Assembly (NCBI RefSeq): GCF_001279725.1
Contig: NZ_LGDE01000466.1
Coordinates: 1 to 20,825, forward strand
Reading direction: 5' to 3'
DNA length: 20,825 nucleotides
Origin: Streptomyces sp. WM4235
GTDB taxonomy: Bacteria; Actinomycetota; Actinomycetes; Streptomycetales; Streptomycetaceae
Each line of letters opens with the position of its first letter. The stretch's first letter is position 1. The notes beneath the pieces are model-generated. The model made no database searches. It was not told where the DNA came from and saw only the letters and a program-made list of their open reading frames with translations. Made by a program: the position numbers and the translations under genes. This document shows positions 14,567 through 20,825 of the stretch, piece by piece.

Positions 14567-16051
14567 TCAGTGGACCGGCGTGCCGGCCGGCTGGTCCTTG
14601 GCCTTGGTCAGGGGCAGCAGCACCAGGGTCACCAGGAAGGCGAGCGCGGCGAATCCGGCGCTGATGAGGAAGGCGTCGTGGAAGACGGTGGTGCGGGCCT
14701 CGCGGACCAGGTCCGGGACCCCGTGCGCCTTGGCGGTCAGCTCCGGGATCCGGCGGAAGGCGAAGGTGGCGGCGACGGCGAGGCCGAGGGCTCCGCCGAT
14801 CTCCTGCGCGGTGTTGATGAGGCCGGCGGCCAGGCCCGCCTCCTGCTCCTCGGAACCGGCGAAGGCGGAGATCTGGAGCGGGACGAAGGAGGCGCCCAGA
14901 CCCAGGCCGCAGATGATGAACGCGGGGAGCAGGTCGGTGAGGTAGGCGGCGTCGGAGGGGGCGTTCCACAGGAGCAGCATGCCGCCGCTGACCAGCGTCA
15001 GACCGACCATCAGGACGGGCTTGGCGGCGACCTTGGTGACGACCTGGGAGGCGATGCCGGCGCCGACCGCGGTGGTCAGCGCGAGGGGCACGTAGGCGAG
15101 ACCGGTCCTGATGGCGGACCACTCCAGCACCTGCTGCATGAAGAGGCTGGCGAAGAAGAACAGGCTGACGCAGGTGCCCAGCAGCAGGATGGCGATGACG
15201 TTGGCGGCGCGCAGCGAGGGGCGGCGGAAGATGCCGAGCGGCATCAGCGGGGCCTTGGCGCGGCGTTCGATGAAGAGGAAGGCGATCAGCAGAACGGCGG
15301 CGAGTGCGAAACCGCCGTAGATGCGGGCGACCGGGACGTCGGAGTCGTCGATGGTCTGGCCGAGGGTGAAGATGAGCAGGATCAGACCGGCGGTGAGGAC
15401 GACGGCGCCCGCGAAGTCGAAGCCGCGGGTGCGCTCGGCGGCGCGGCTCTCGCCGACGACGAGCGGGGCGATCAGGGCGCCGACGATGCCGATGGGCACG
15501 TTGAGGAAGAAGATCCAGCGCCAGCCGGGGCCGTCGGTGAGCAGACCGCCGAGGGTGACGCCGGCGACGGCGGCGACGCCGCTGAGGGCGCCCCAGGCGC
15601 CGAGCGCCTTGTTGCGCGCCGGGCCCTCCTCGAAGTTGTTGGTCAGCAGGCTGAGGGCGGCGGTGGCGATGAAGGCCGCGCCCAGGCCCTGGGCGCCGCG
15701 GGCGCCGATCAGCATGGAGGAGTTCTGGGCCAGGCCCGCGAGCAGCGAGGAGGCGGCGAACAGGAGCAGACCGGTCTGGAGCATCCGGCGGCGGCCGAGG
15801 GTGTCGGCGAGGCGGCCGGTCAGCAGCAGGAATCCGCCGAGGACCATGCCGTAGGTGGTGACGACGTACTGAAGTGCCGTCTGGGAGATGCCGAGTTCGT
15901 CCTCGATGGTCGGCAGCGCGACGTTCACGATCGACACGTCGAGGAAGGTCATGAAGCCGGCCAGGCAGAGGAACGCCAGGATGAGGCCGGGGTGCCGGGC
16001 GGGCCCGGCCTCCGGGGTTGTGGGGGTTCGCAGGGACTCTTGGATCGACAT
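14567..16051 (-). CDS. DHA2-family (14-TM) MFS drug exporter
   Basis: The protein has 494 residues. FLDVSIVNVALPTI in the first helix is the D1 motif of DHA2 proton-driven drug exporters. GRLADTLGRRRML is motif A, RGAQGLGAA is motif B, and WGALSGVAAVAGVTLGGLL is the antiporter motif C region. Total hydrophobic length fits 14 helices, as in EmrB/QacA-like exporters found in many antibiotic clusters. The ATG at 16051 has GAGGAG 4 nt upstream. It is divergent from the HxlR regulator and is followed by the PPOX gene 15 nt later. Export of, and resistance to, the cluster product is the likely role, but another toxic substrate is possible since the HxlR module could be a general stress unit. Confidence 0.92.
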   Translation of the reverse strand: MSIQESLRTPTTPEAGPARHPGLILAFLCLAGFMTFLDVSIVNVALPTIEDELGISQTALQYVVTTYGMVLGGFLLLTGRLADTLGRRRMLQTGLLLFAASSLLAGLAQNSSMLIGARGAQGLGAAFIATAALSLLTNNFEEGPARNKALGAWGALSGVAAVAGVTLGGLLTDGPGWRWIFFLNVPIGIVGALIAPLVVGESRAAERTRGFDFAGAVVLTAGLILLIFTLGQTIDDSDVPVARIYGGFALAAVLLIAFLFIERRAKAPLMPLGIFRRPSLRAANVIAILLLGTCVSLFFFASLFMQQVLEWSAIRTGLAYVPLALTTAVGAGIASQVVTKVAAKPVLMVGLTLVSGGMLLLWNAPSDAAYLTDLLPAFIICGLGLGASFVPLQISAFAGSEEQEAGLAAGLINTAQEIGGALGLAVAATFAFRRIPELTAKAHGVPDLVREARTTVFHDAFLISAGFAALAFLVTLVLLPLTKAKDQPAGTPVH

Positions 16052-16149
16052 GCCACTCCTCGAAGCGGGATGAGAACGGGGACGGAAAACGGGGACTGCG
16101 GGAGGGGCGTCGGCCTGCAACACCGGCGCTCTCTGGTGGCTTTCGGGAA

Positions 16150-16191
16150 GCTAGCATCCCCAGTAAAGTAGGTACCTAGAGGAAAGTGACT
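16150..16191. promoter_or_regulatory. Copy B of the 42-bp HxlR-type promoter element
   Basis: This lies between the DHA2 exporter start (16051, minus) and the HxlR start (16207, plus). Its core TAGGTACCTA (16169-16178) is a perfect 10-bp palindrome, followed by GAGGAAAGTGACT. It matches 7231-7272 at 35 of 42 positions. Position directly beside an HxlR gene makes it the likely operator of that regulator, governing both divergent transcripts. Exact -10 and -35 boxes are not assigned. Confidence 0.7.
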
Positions 16192-16206
16192 TCCTGGAGG
16201 GTTCGC

Positions 16207-16620
16207 ATGAACAGCAACACCGCCCTGTCGGGCGAGGCGGCGGCGCACGCCGCCCGGGTGACGTCGGAACAGGCCTGCCCCATCGCCCCGGTGCTCGACA
16301 TCGTCTTCAGCCGGTGGACGACGCCGATCCTGTGGACGCTGAACGAGTTCGGGGTCCAGCGTTTCGTGCACCTGCACCGCAACATCGGCACGATCACGCC
16401 GAAGGTGCTGACGCAGCGTCTGCGGCAGTTGGAGCGCGACGGACTCGTGGTGCGCACCTACCACCCCGAGGTACCGCCGAGGGTCGAGTACGAGATCAGC
16501 GAGCTCGGACGCAGCCTGGCGCCGCTCTTCTCCCACCTCGCGGACTGGTCGGCCGACAACCTGCCCCGAGTGGAGCGCGCGCGGCAGGAGTTCGACGCGG
16601 CGGACGGGAGCGCCCGCTGA
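16207..16620 (+). CDS. HxlR-family winged-helix regulator
   Basis: The protein has 137 residues. It begins its domain with ACPIAPVLDIVFSRWTTPILWTL, the HxlR signature in which a conserved cysteine (C24 here) often senses quinones, aldehydes or oxidants. The recognition helix region is TITPKVLTQRLRQLERDGLV, and the wing has VPPRVEYEISELGRSL. The ATG at 16207 has GGAGGG 5 nt upstream. It is divergent from the DHA2 exporter-PPOX unit with the palindromic element 16150-16191 between them; control of that unit and of itself is likely. The related element upstream of NmrA may make NmrA a second, distant target. It converges with the flavin reductase gene, leaving a 26-bp gap without a strong terminator. 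Confidence 0.9.
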   Translation: MNSNTALSGEAAAHAARVTSEQACPIAPVLDIVFSRWTTPILWTLNEFGVQRFVHLHRNIGTITPKVLTQRLRQLERDGLVVRTYHPEVPPRVEYEISELGRSLAPLFSHLADWSADNLPRVERARQEFDAADGSAR

Positions 16621-16646
16621 CCGATGCGGGGCGCCCGACCGGGGGT

Positions 16647-17186
16647 TCAGCGCGCGGGCAGGTCCGCGGGTTCGCGGTCCAGCTCGCGCATGTTCCCCTG
16701 GAAGAAGATCAGCGGGTCCTCCTCGGCGCCCGGCGCGTCGAGTTCGACGACCTCGCCGAGCAGGATGGCGTGGTCGCCGCCGTCGTACTCGGCGATGAGT
16801 CGGCAGTCCAGGAAGGCCAGGGCCTCGCTGAGGACCGGCAGTCCGGCCTCCGAGCGGTGGTGCGGCACGTCCTCGAAGCGGGCGGACTGCCGCCCGGCGA
16901 ACGCCCAGGCTATGGACTGCTGCTGCCGGGTGAGGAAGTTGACGACGAAGCCGCCGCTCTCCTGGACCACCGGCAGCAGCCGGGAGTTCTGGTGCAGGCA
17001 TATGAGCACCAGCGGCGGATCCAGCGAGACCGAGGTGAAGGAGTTCACCGTGGTCCCGGCGGCGTCCTGGCCGCCGCCCGAGGTGATGACCGTGACACCG
17101 GTGGCGAAGTGCCCGCACACGTCGCGCAGCGCGCGTCCGTCGACGGGAGCCCGGTTCTCGGTGGTTGCTGACTGAACGGGAATCAC
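16647..17186 (-). CDS. Flavin reductase (ActVB/HpaC-like)
   Basis: The protein has 179 residues. The single flavin-reductase-like split barrel has HFATGVTVIT (26-35), SVSLDPPLVLICL (52-64) and GDHAILLGEV (137-146), the last with the conserved His of this family. Such enzymes use NAD(P)H to make free FMNH2 or FADH2 for two-component monooxygenases and halogenases. The halogenase in this window is the best candidate partner, though the PgaE-like hydroxylase is expected to reduce its own flavin. The GTG at 17186 has GAGAGG 6 nt upstream; the ATG just before it leads to an immediate stop. It is last in a SnoaL-antiporter-reductase operon, 34 nt after the antiporter. Confidence 0.9.
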   Translation of the reverse strand: MIPVQSATTENRAPVDGRALRDVCGHFATGVTVITSGGGQDAAGTTVNSFTSVSLDPPLVLICLHQNSRLLPVVQESGGFVVNFLTRQQQSIAWAFAGRQSARFEDVPHHRSEAGLPVLSEALAFLDCRLIAEYDGGDHAILLGEVVELDAPGAEEDPLIFFQGNMRELDREPADLPAR

Positions 17187-17220
17187 GACATGCCTCTCTC
17201 TCGGCTTCGGCCTTCGGCTC

Positions 17221-18573
17221 TCAGGTACGGGGTGCGATGAAGTCCGCGGCCGGCGCGGGAACGGTCGGCGACAGCACGTCGTCCGCGTCCGACGGCCGTG
17301 CGTCGGCGAGCGGTTCGGCGGCGGGCGCGGGACGGCGGCGCGACAGCAGGGGGCCCGCCATGGCCGTCGTCACCAACGCCATGATCACCAGCATGGTGAA
17401 CATGCGTCCGTCGAGGACGCCGAGGCTGACGGCGGCGTTCAGGATGATCAGTTCGGTCAGGCCCCTGGTGTTCATGAGCAGGCCCAGGTCCCCGGACTCC
17501 CGCCAGGAGAAGCCCGCCAGCCTCGCCGGGAGGATGGCGCCCACGAGCTTGCCGACGCAGGCCACCAGGATGATCAGGGCGAGCGCGACGTAGTCCGATC
17601 CGGTCAGCGCGCCGAGGTCCACCCCGAGACCGGTGACGATGAAGAACACCGGGAGCAGCACGACGCTGACGTGGTCCATCGGCTTGCGCAGGTGCTCCGC
17701 CAGGACCCGGGAGGGTTCGCGCGGCATCACGAACCCGAACAGGAACGCCCCGAAGATCGCGTGGATGCCGATCCAACTGGTCAGGAACGCCGAGGCGAGC
17801 GCGCCCGCGCACAGGACGGACAGCAGCGCCGGCCAGCGTTCGGCGGCGGCCCAGCGCCACACCAGGCGTGCCACGAGCGGCTTGACGACCAGGAACATCA
17901 GGGCGACGAAGCCGACGCTGAGCGCGCCGATCCGGGCCAGGCTCGAATAGTCGCCGTCCGAGGCGACCAGGGCCGACACGTAGGCGAGCAGGCACCAGGC
18001 CAGCAGGTCGTCGATGGCGGCGCTGGCCAGGGACAGCGAGCCGACCTTGGTCTCCATCAACCGGTTCTCGGTGAGGATGCGGGCCAGCACCGGGAAGGCG
18101 GTGACCGACATGGCCGTACCGAGGAAGGTGGCGAAGGCGATGAAGGAGATCTCCTTGCCCGCCACGACCATGTGCTCGGGGTAGAGGAACGGCGCGAGCG
18201 CCACGCCCAGGCCGAAGGCCACGGCGATGGACGACAGCGAGACCCCGGCCGCGAGCTTGGCGTGCGGCTTGATCAGGCGCTTCTCGAACTCCCAGCCGAC
18301 CACGAACATGAACAGGATCAGGCCGACCTGGGAGACCGCCGACAGCAGTGGGCGCACCTCGGCGGGGAAGAGGCGCTCGGTCAGGTGTCCGGGCAGCAGG
18401 CCCAGGATGCTCGGGCCGAGCAGGATGCCCGCGGCGATCTCACCGACCACGGCGGGCTGGCGCAGCCGCTGCGCGAGGCGGCCGAGTGCCGCGCCGGCGA
18501 GCAGGACCACACCGATGTCGAGCAGCATCATGGCCAGGGTCGACTCCTTGAGCCCGGCCGCCAAGGTCGTCAT
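17221..18573 (-). CDS. Na+(K+)/H+ antiporter, CPA2 family
   Basis: This membrane protein (450 residues) has about 12-13 hydrophobic segments. Conserved features are QPAVVGEIAAGILLGPSILG near residue 39, GTAMSVTAFPVLARIL (152-167) and AAIDDLLAW with the D188-D189 pair, which marks electrogenic CPA2 exchangers. A soluble Ala/Pro/Asp-rich tail of about 40 residues ends it without a clear regulatory domain. The ATG at 18573 has GAGGAG 5 nt upstream and overlaps the SnoaL-like stop as ATGA, so translation is probably coupled. Antiporters of this kind recur in aromatic polyketide clusters, where they are thought to help export or ion balance. Ion preference and direct transport of the product are not known. 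Confidence 0.9.
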   Translation of the reverse strand: MTTLAAGLKESTLAMMLLDIGVVLLAGAALGRLAQRLRQPAVVGEIAAGILLGPSILGLLPGHLTERLFPAEVRPLLSAVSQVGLILFMFVVGWEFEKRLIKPHAKLAAGVSLSSIAVAFGLGVALAPFLYPEHMVVAGKEISFIAFATFLGTAMSVTAFPVLARILTENRLMETKVGSLSLASAAIDDLLAWCLLAYVSALVASDGDYSSLARIGALSVGFVALMFLVVKPLVARLVWRWAAAERWPALLSVLCAGALASAFLTSWIGIHAIFGAFLFGFVMPREPSRVLAEHLRKPMDHVSVVLLPVFFIVTGLGVDLGALTGSDYVALALIILVACVGKLVGAILPARLAGFSWRESGDLGLLMNTRGLTELIILNAAVSLGVLDGRMFTMLVIMALVTTAMAGPLLSRRRPAPAAEPLADARPSDADDVLSPTVPAPAADFIAPRT

Positions 18574-19034
18574 CGGGACTCCTCGGTCACGGGCGGATTC
18601 CCCTCGGCCACGGGCGGGTTCCCCTCGGTCCACAGGACGCGGAAGGTGAGCGCGGACAGCCTCCAGCCCTCGTCGGTCAGTTCGGCCTCGCCCGTCGCCA
18701 GCGTGCCGACGGTGAACAGCGGCCGGCCCGGGGTCCCGGGGTGGTGGACGTGCGCGGACACGAGGTTGGCGCGCAGCACGGCCCGGCCCTCGTCGACGAG
18801 GTCCACGACCGCGGGCGATCCCAGGTGCTGGGTGGCGGCGAAGGCCGCCAGGGCGTCCCGGTGGTAGGCGGCGAGGCCTTCGAGGCCCTTGTGACCGCTC
18901 ATGGGGAACTCGACCCGGGCGTCACGCGTGAACAGGCGCGCCGCCCAGGCGTCGTCCAGTTCGTCGTCGTCGAGACCGATGAGATAGCGGTCCAGCAGAG
19001 TACGTGTGTCGGCGGTTGCCTGTCCTGGATGCAT
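18570..19034 (-). CDS. SnoaL-like / NTF2-fold protein
   Basis: The protein has 154 residues. The cone-shaped SnoaL/NTF2 fold is suggested by an N-terminal helix pair (RTLLDRYLIGLDDDELDDAW), FTRDARVEFPMSGHKGLEGL, then ATQHLGSPAVVDL and GRAVLRANLVSAHVHH, ending in a strand WRLSALTFRVLW. In polyketide clusters such proteins act as cyclases, hydroxylases without cofactors, or dehydratases; here the precise reaction is open. After the fold there is a tail with EGNPPV twice, from a 21-bp DNA duplication at 18591-18632. The ATG at 19034 lacks a good ribosome site, and the start is therefore less sure. It is first in the operon with the antiporter and flavin reductase, divergent from the ABM gene. 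Confidence 0.82.
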   Translation of the reverse strand: MHPGQATADTRTLLDRYLIGLDDDELDDAWAARLFTRDARVEFPMSGHKGLEGLAAYHRDALAAFAATQHLGSPAVVDLVDEGRAVLRANLVSAHVHHPGTPGRPLFTVGTLATGEAELTDEGWRLSALTFRVLWTEGNPPVAEGNPPVTEESR

Positions 19035-19109
19035 GAGGCGAGCATGGCGCCCGACCCTTGGCGAACCGCGAGGTTTTTCAGACCTCTGACAAAGTCGTGA
19101 GAAGTCCTT

Positions 19110-19166
19110 GAAAGGCTTTCCGGAGCTTGACAGAGCGGATCCGAATTCTGACGCAACAAGCCTTTC
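19110..19166. promoter_or_regulatory. Divergent promoter region with inverted repeat
   Basis: The 226-bp gap between the SnoaL-like (minus) and ABM (plus) starts is AT-richer than the surroundings. GAAAGGCTT (19110-19118) and AAGCCTTTC (19158-19166) are perfect 9-bp inverted arms 39 bp apart. They flank TTGACA (19127-19132), a perfect -35 box on the plus strand, although no good -10 box is seen at the proper distance. A regulator controlling both operons could bind here; this is inferred. Confidence 0.4.
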
Positions 19167-19260
19167 CTCATGGCCCTTTCATTGAGCAGGATGCACTGGG
19201 AACACCGGCCGGCAGTGATGGCCGTTCGTACATCATTTTCCTCGAATGGAAGAGAAGAGA

Positions 19261-19953
19261 ATGCCGAAGATTGCAGCCGACGGTCAGCACCTGACTGTTC
19301 TCAACCTGTTCTCGACCGACGCTCCCGAGAAGCAGGTCAAGCTGCTCGCCGCCATGCGGGAGATCGTGGACTCCGCGGCCTACGACGGCTGGATCTCCAG
19401 CACCGTCCACGCCGGCGAGGACAAGCCGGGCACCGCCAACTTCATTCAGTGGCGCAGCACCGAGGACCTCGAAGTGCGTTACTCAGGCGAGGAGTTCAAG
19501 CACCGTACGCTGCCGCTCTTCGGCGAGATCACCACCTCGATCCGGCTGCTCCAGAACGAGATCGCCTTCGTCCAGGCGAAGCCGGAGCTCGACGGCGTCG
19601 AGATCTCCCCGCAGCGCGACGACTACACCGCGATCGAGCTCTTCGGCGTCGCCGAGGAGGAGCAGGAGGACCTCGTCGACGCGCTCGGCGCCTCGCAGGA
19701 GTACCTGCTCGACGTGCCCGGCTACCGCAGCCACACCGTGCTGCGCGGCCTGCGCGCCCGCGGCATCGAGGGCAAGTTCGTCGTCTCGTACTCGCAGTGG
19801 GACGGCAAGGAGGCGTACCACGCCTTCCGTGCCCAGGCCGAGGCTGACCGCAGCCCCGAGCGCCGCAAGGTCGACGCCCGGGTGAGCGCCCTGCAGACCT
19901 GGCAGGACGAGAACACCTACCGCGTCGTGCACACCCGGGCCGCCGGCGAGTGA
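19261..19953 (+). CDS. Two-domain antibiotic biosynthesis monooxygenase (ABM)
   Basis: The protein has 230 residues with two consecutive ABM-type ferredoxin-like domains, about 10-105 and 118-215. Each holds the family's aromatic strand end, NFIQWRSTEDL in the first and VVSYSQWDGKEAYHAF in the second. Two fused domains mimic the dimer of single-domain enzymes such as ActVA-Orf6 and SnoaB, which oxidise an anthrone-like ring to a quinone with oxygen and no metal or bound cofactor. Fused ABM proteins are known from pentangular polyphenol and related clusters. The ATG at 19261 has GGAAGAGAAGAG directly upstream; the earlier in-frame ATG at 19246 has none. It is divergent from the SnoaL operon and is followed by two strong hairpins before the aromatase/cyclase. 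Confidence 0.88.
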   Translation: MPKIAADGQHLTVLNLFSTDAPEKQVKLLAAMREIVDSAAYDGWISSTVHAGEDKPGTANFIQWRSTEDLEVRYSGEEFKHRTLPLFGEITTSIRLLQNEIAFVQAKPELDGVEISPQRDDYTAIELFGVAEEEQEDLVDALGASQEYLLDVPGYRSHTVLRGLRARGIEGKFVVSYSQWDGKEAYHAFRAQAEADRSPERRKVDARVSALQTWQDENTYRVVHTRAAGE

Positions 19954-19960
19954 TCCGCGC

Positions 19961-20009
19961 CCCGGTGGGGGTTCCGGCCGGCTGTGCGGCTGCCGGAGCC
20001 CCCGCCGGG
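19961..20009 (+). terminator. 17-bp terminator hairpin after ABM gene
   Basis: The arms 19961-19977 and 19993-20009 pair at all 17 positions (two G-U) around a 15-nt loop, starting 7 nt after the ABM stop codon. The stem is almost all G-C and there is no T-tract, as is usual in this kind of genome. Confidence 0.75.
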
Positions 20010-20081
20010 ACCGCGTACGGACCCGGGCACGCGGGCCCCGAACCAGGCCGCCGCCGTCACAGCGACGCGGTGGCCCACTGA

Positions 20082-20126
20082 CAGAAGTGCCGCTGCCGGG
20101 ACCCCCGCCCGGCAGCGGCACTTCTG
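20082..20126 (+). terminator. Perfect 19-bp hairpin
   Basis: The arms 20082-20100 (CAGAAGTGCCGCTGCCGGG) and 20108-20126 are fully complementary, with a 7-nt loop ACCCCCG. It is the second hairpin in this gap, 73 nt beyond the first. It is most likely a second terminator, but perfect symmetry over 19 bp would also allow a protein-binding role. Confidence 0.75.
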
Positions 20127-20305
20127 CGCTCCCCCGGGGTACGCCCCGCTCCCCCACCCGTCCCGTCCGCGGACATCACCCACAGATTTGCACCTCGCGG
20201 GCGAAGCGGGACGTCGTGTTCCCCCGTCAGTGCATCCACACGGCCACATGCGGCGAACCCGGCTCCCGCAACTCCCCGCGCCCTTCAAGGACGAGGAGTC
20301 CGAAC

Positions 20306-20825
20306 ATGAAGCAAGCGGGCGTGCGCCAGACGGCGCACGAGATCACCGTGGCGGCCCCGGCGGCCACGGTCCACCGGTTGATCGCCGACGTCGACAACTG
20401 GCCCAGCACCTTCCCCGCCACCGTCCACGTCTCCCACGAGGAGGCCCCGGAGGGCGAGCAGCGGTTGCGCGTCTGGGACACCGCGGGCGCCGGCGGGGCG
20501 GTGCGCACCTGGCGGCTGCGCCGCATCGTCCAGGACGCCGACCTGCGGGTCAACTTCGAACTGCTGGCCACCGAGGCGCCCGTGGCCTCGATGGGCGGCG
20601 CGTGGCTCGTCGAGCCGCTCGACGAGAACTCCTCGCGGGTCCGGCTGTTCCACGAGTTCCGGGCCGAGGGCGAGGACCCCGCCACGCTGGACCGCATCGG
20701 CGAGCGGGTGGCCCGGGAGGCCGAGGCCGAGTTGGCGGCGTTGAAGCGGAACGTGGAGTTCGCCCACGGCGCCGAGGACGTCACCTTCTCCTTCGAGGAC
20801 ACCGTCACCATCGACGGCTCCGCCA
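20306..20825 (+). CDS. Didomain aromatase/cyclase, 3' end outside window
   Basis: The first 173 residues are seen and the frame is still open at the edge. Residues 1-150 form a START/Bet v1-like polyketide cyclase domain with TAHEITVAAPAATVHRLIAD and NWPSTFPATVHVSH; the NWP and H-V-S-H segments are typical of the helix-grip fold of type II polyketide ARO/CYC proteins. At about residue 160 a second domain begins with VTFSFEDTVTIDGSA, the normal start of the C-terminal half in didomain enzymes, so the complete protein should be near 300 residues. Such enzymes guide first-ring cyclisation and aromatisation of the poly-beta-ketone. The ATG at 20306 has GAGGAG 7 nt upstream. This is the strongest evidence that the window borders a type II polyketide synthase locus. 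Confidence 0.9.
   Translation, partial: MKQAGVRQTAHEITVAAPAATVHRLIADVDNWPSTFPATVHVSHEEAPEGEQRLRVWDTAGAGGAVRTWRLRRIVQDADLRVNFELLATEAPVASMGGAWLVEPLDENSSRVRLFHEFRAEGEDPATLDRIGERVAREAEAELAALKRNVEFAHGAEDVTFSFEDTVTIDGSA

Larger units (their letters stand above)
19954..20305. other. 352-bp intergenic region, two terminators and a promoter zone
   Basis: This gap between the ABM and aromatase/cyclase genes (both plus strand) holds two separate strong hairpins (19961-20009 and 20082-20126). About 180 bp then follow that must contain the promoter of the aromatase/cyclase if the hairpins terminate transcription. I see no convincing -10/-35 pair and no additional coding frame; minus-strand open frames here lack ribosome sites and are compositional. 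Confidence 0.6.

Noticed and set aside
14201..16171. Long plus-strand open frame (656 codons) opposite the PPOX and DHA2 genes
   Set aside because: Gly/Glu/Asp-rich shadow of the opposite coding strand, with no domain and conflicting with two clear membrane or flavoprotein genes.
19086..19134. Three similar nonamers (CTGACAAAG, CTTGAAAGG, CTTGACAGA) as possible SARP binding repeats
   Set aside because: Spacings are 21 and 19 bp, not the regular 11/22-bp phase expected of SARP sites, and no SARP gene is in the window.

Overview
The window looks like Streptomyces or a close high-GC actinomycete. Base composition is strongly GC-rich throughout, genes often start with GTG, neighbouring genes overlap by ATGA, a DUF3515 protein (an actinobacterial family) is present, and so is a member of the mycothiol-dependent-isomerase/DinB-like family. 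No RNA genes, insertion sequences, CRISPR arrays or integrase-type genes were seen.

Left part (about 1-8950), regulatory and housekeeping-type genes: a DUF3515 membrane-anchored protein and an MFS_3-type exporter, divergent from a LysR regulator with a clear dyad between them (1995-2019). Then come an ECF41/SigJ-type sigma factor with its SnoaL-like C-terminal extension and a downstream NDH-2-like flavoprotein, a winged-helix protein with a repetitive linker, and a repeat-bearing spacer. An NmrA-type NAD(P)-binding protein follows, its start overlapped by the end of a WYL (YafY-like) regulator, which is divergent from a TIGR03086/DinB-like protein.

Right part (about 9000-20825), tailoring and export end of what appears to be an aromatic (type II) polyketide gene cluster: a predicted bicovalent BBE-like FAD oxidase with a Tat-like N-terminus; a CtcP-like flavin-dependent halogenase following a PgaE/CabE-like FAD hydroxylase; an HxlR-controlled module (DHA2 14-TM exporter plus PPOX-class small flavoprotein); a SnoaL-like protein, Na+/H+ antiporter and flavin reductase operon; a two-domain antibiotic biosynthesis monooxygenase; and the start of a didomain aromatase/cyclase that runs off the right edge. 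The ketosynthase, chain-length factor and ACP are not in the window, so the polyketide assignment rests on the aromatase/cyclase and tailoring set. The product is inferred to be a halogenated, multiply oxidised polycyclic aromatic; its exact structure cannot be read here.

How the genes may work together: the flavin reductase would supply FADH2 to the halogenase, and the PgaE-like and ABM enzymes would hydroxylate or form quinones on the cyclised polyketide. The BBE-like oxidase could act late, possibly outside the membrane. The DHA2 exporter and the antiporter would handle export and tolerance.

The most unusual signals are a 42-bp element present twice (7231-7272 and 16150-16191, 35 of 42 identical), and the fact that at the first copy the WYL regulator's reading frame runs straight through the element to an ATGA overlap with NmrA. 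This suggests that a divergent HxlR gene was lost there by rearrangement. I did not find a clearly new defence or mobile system.
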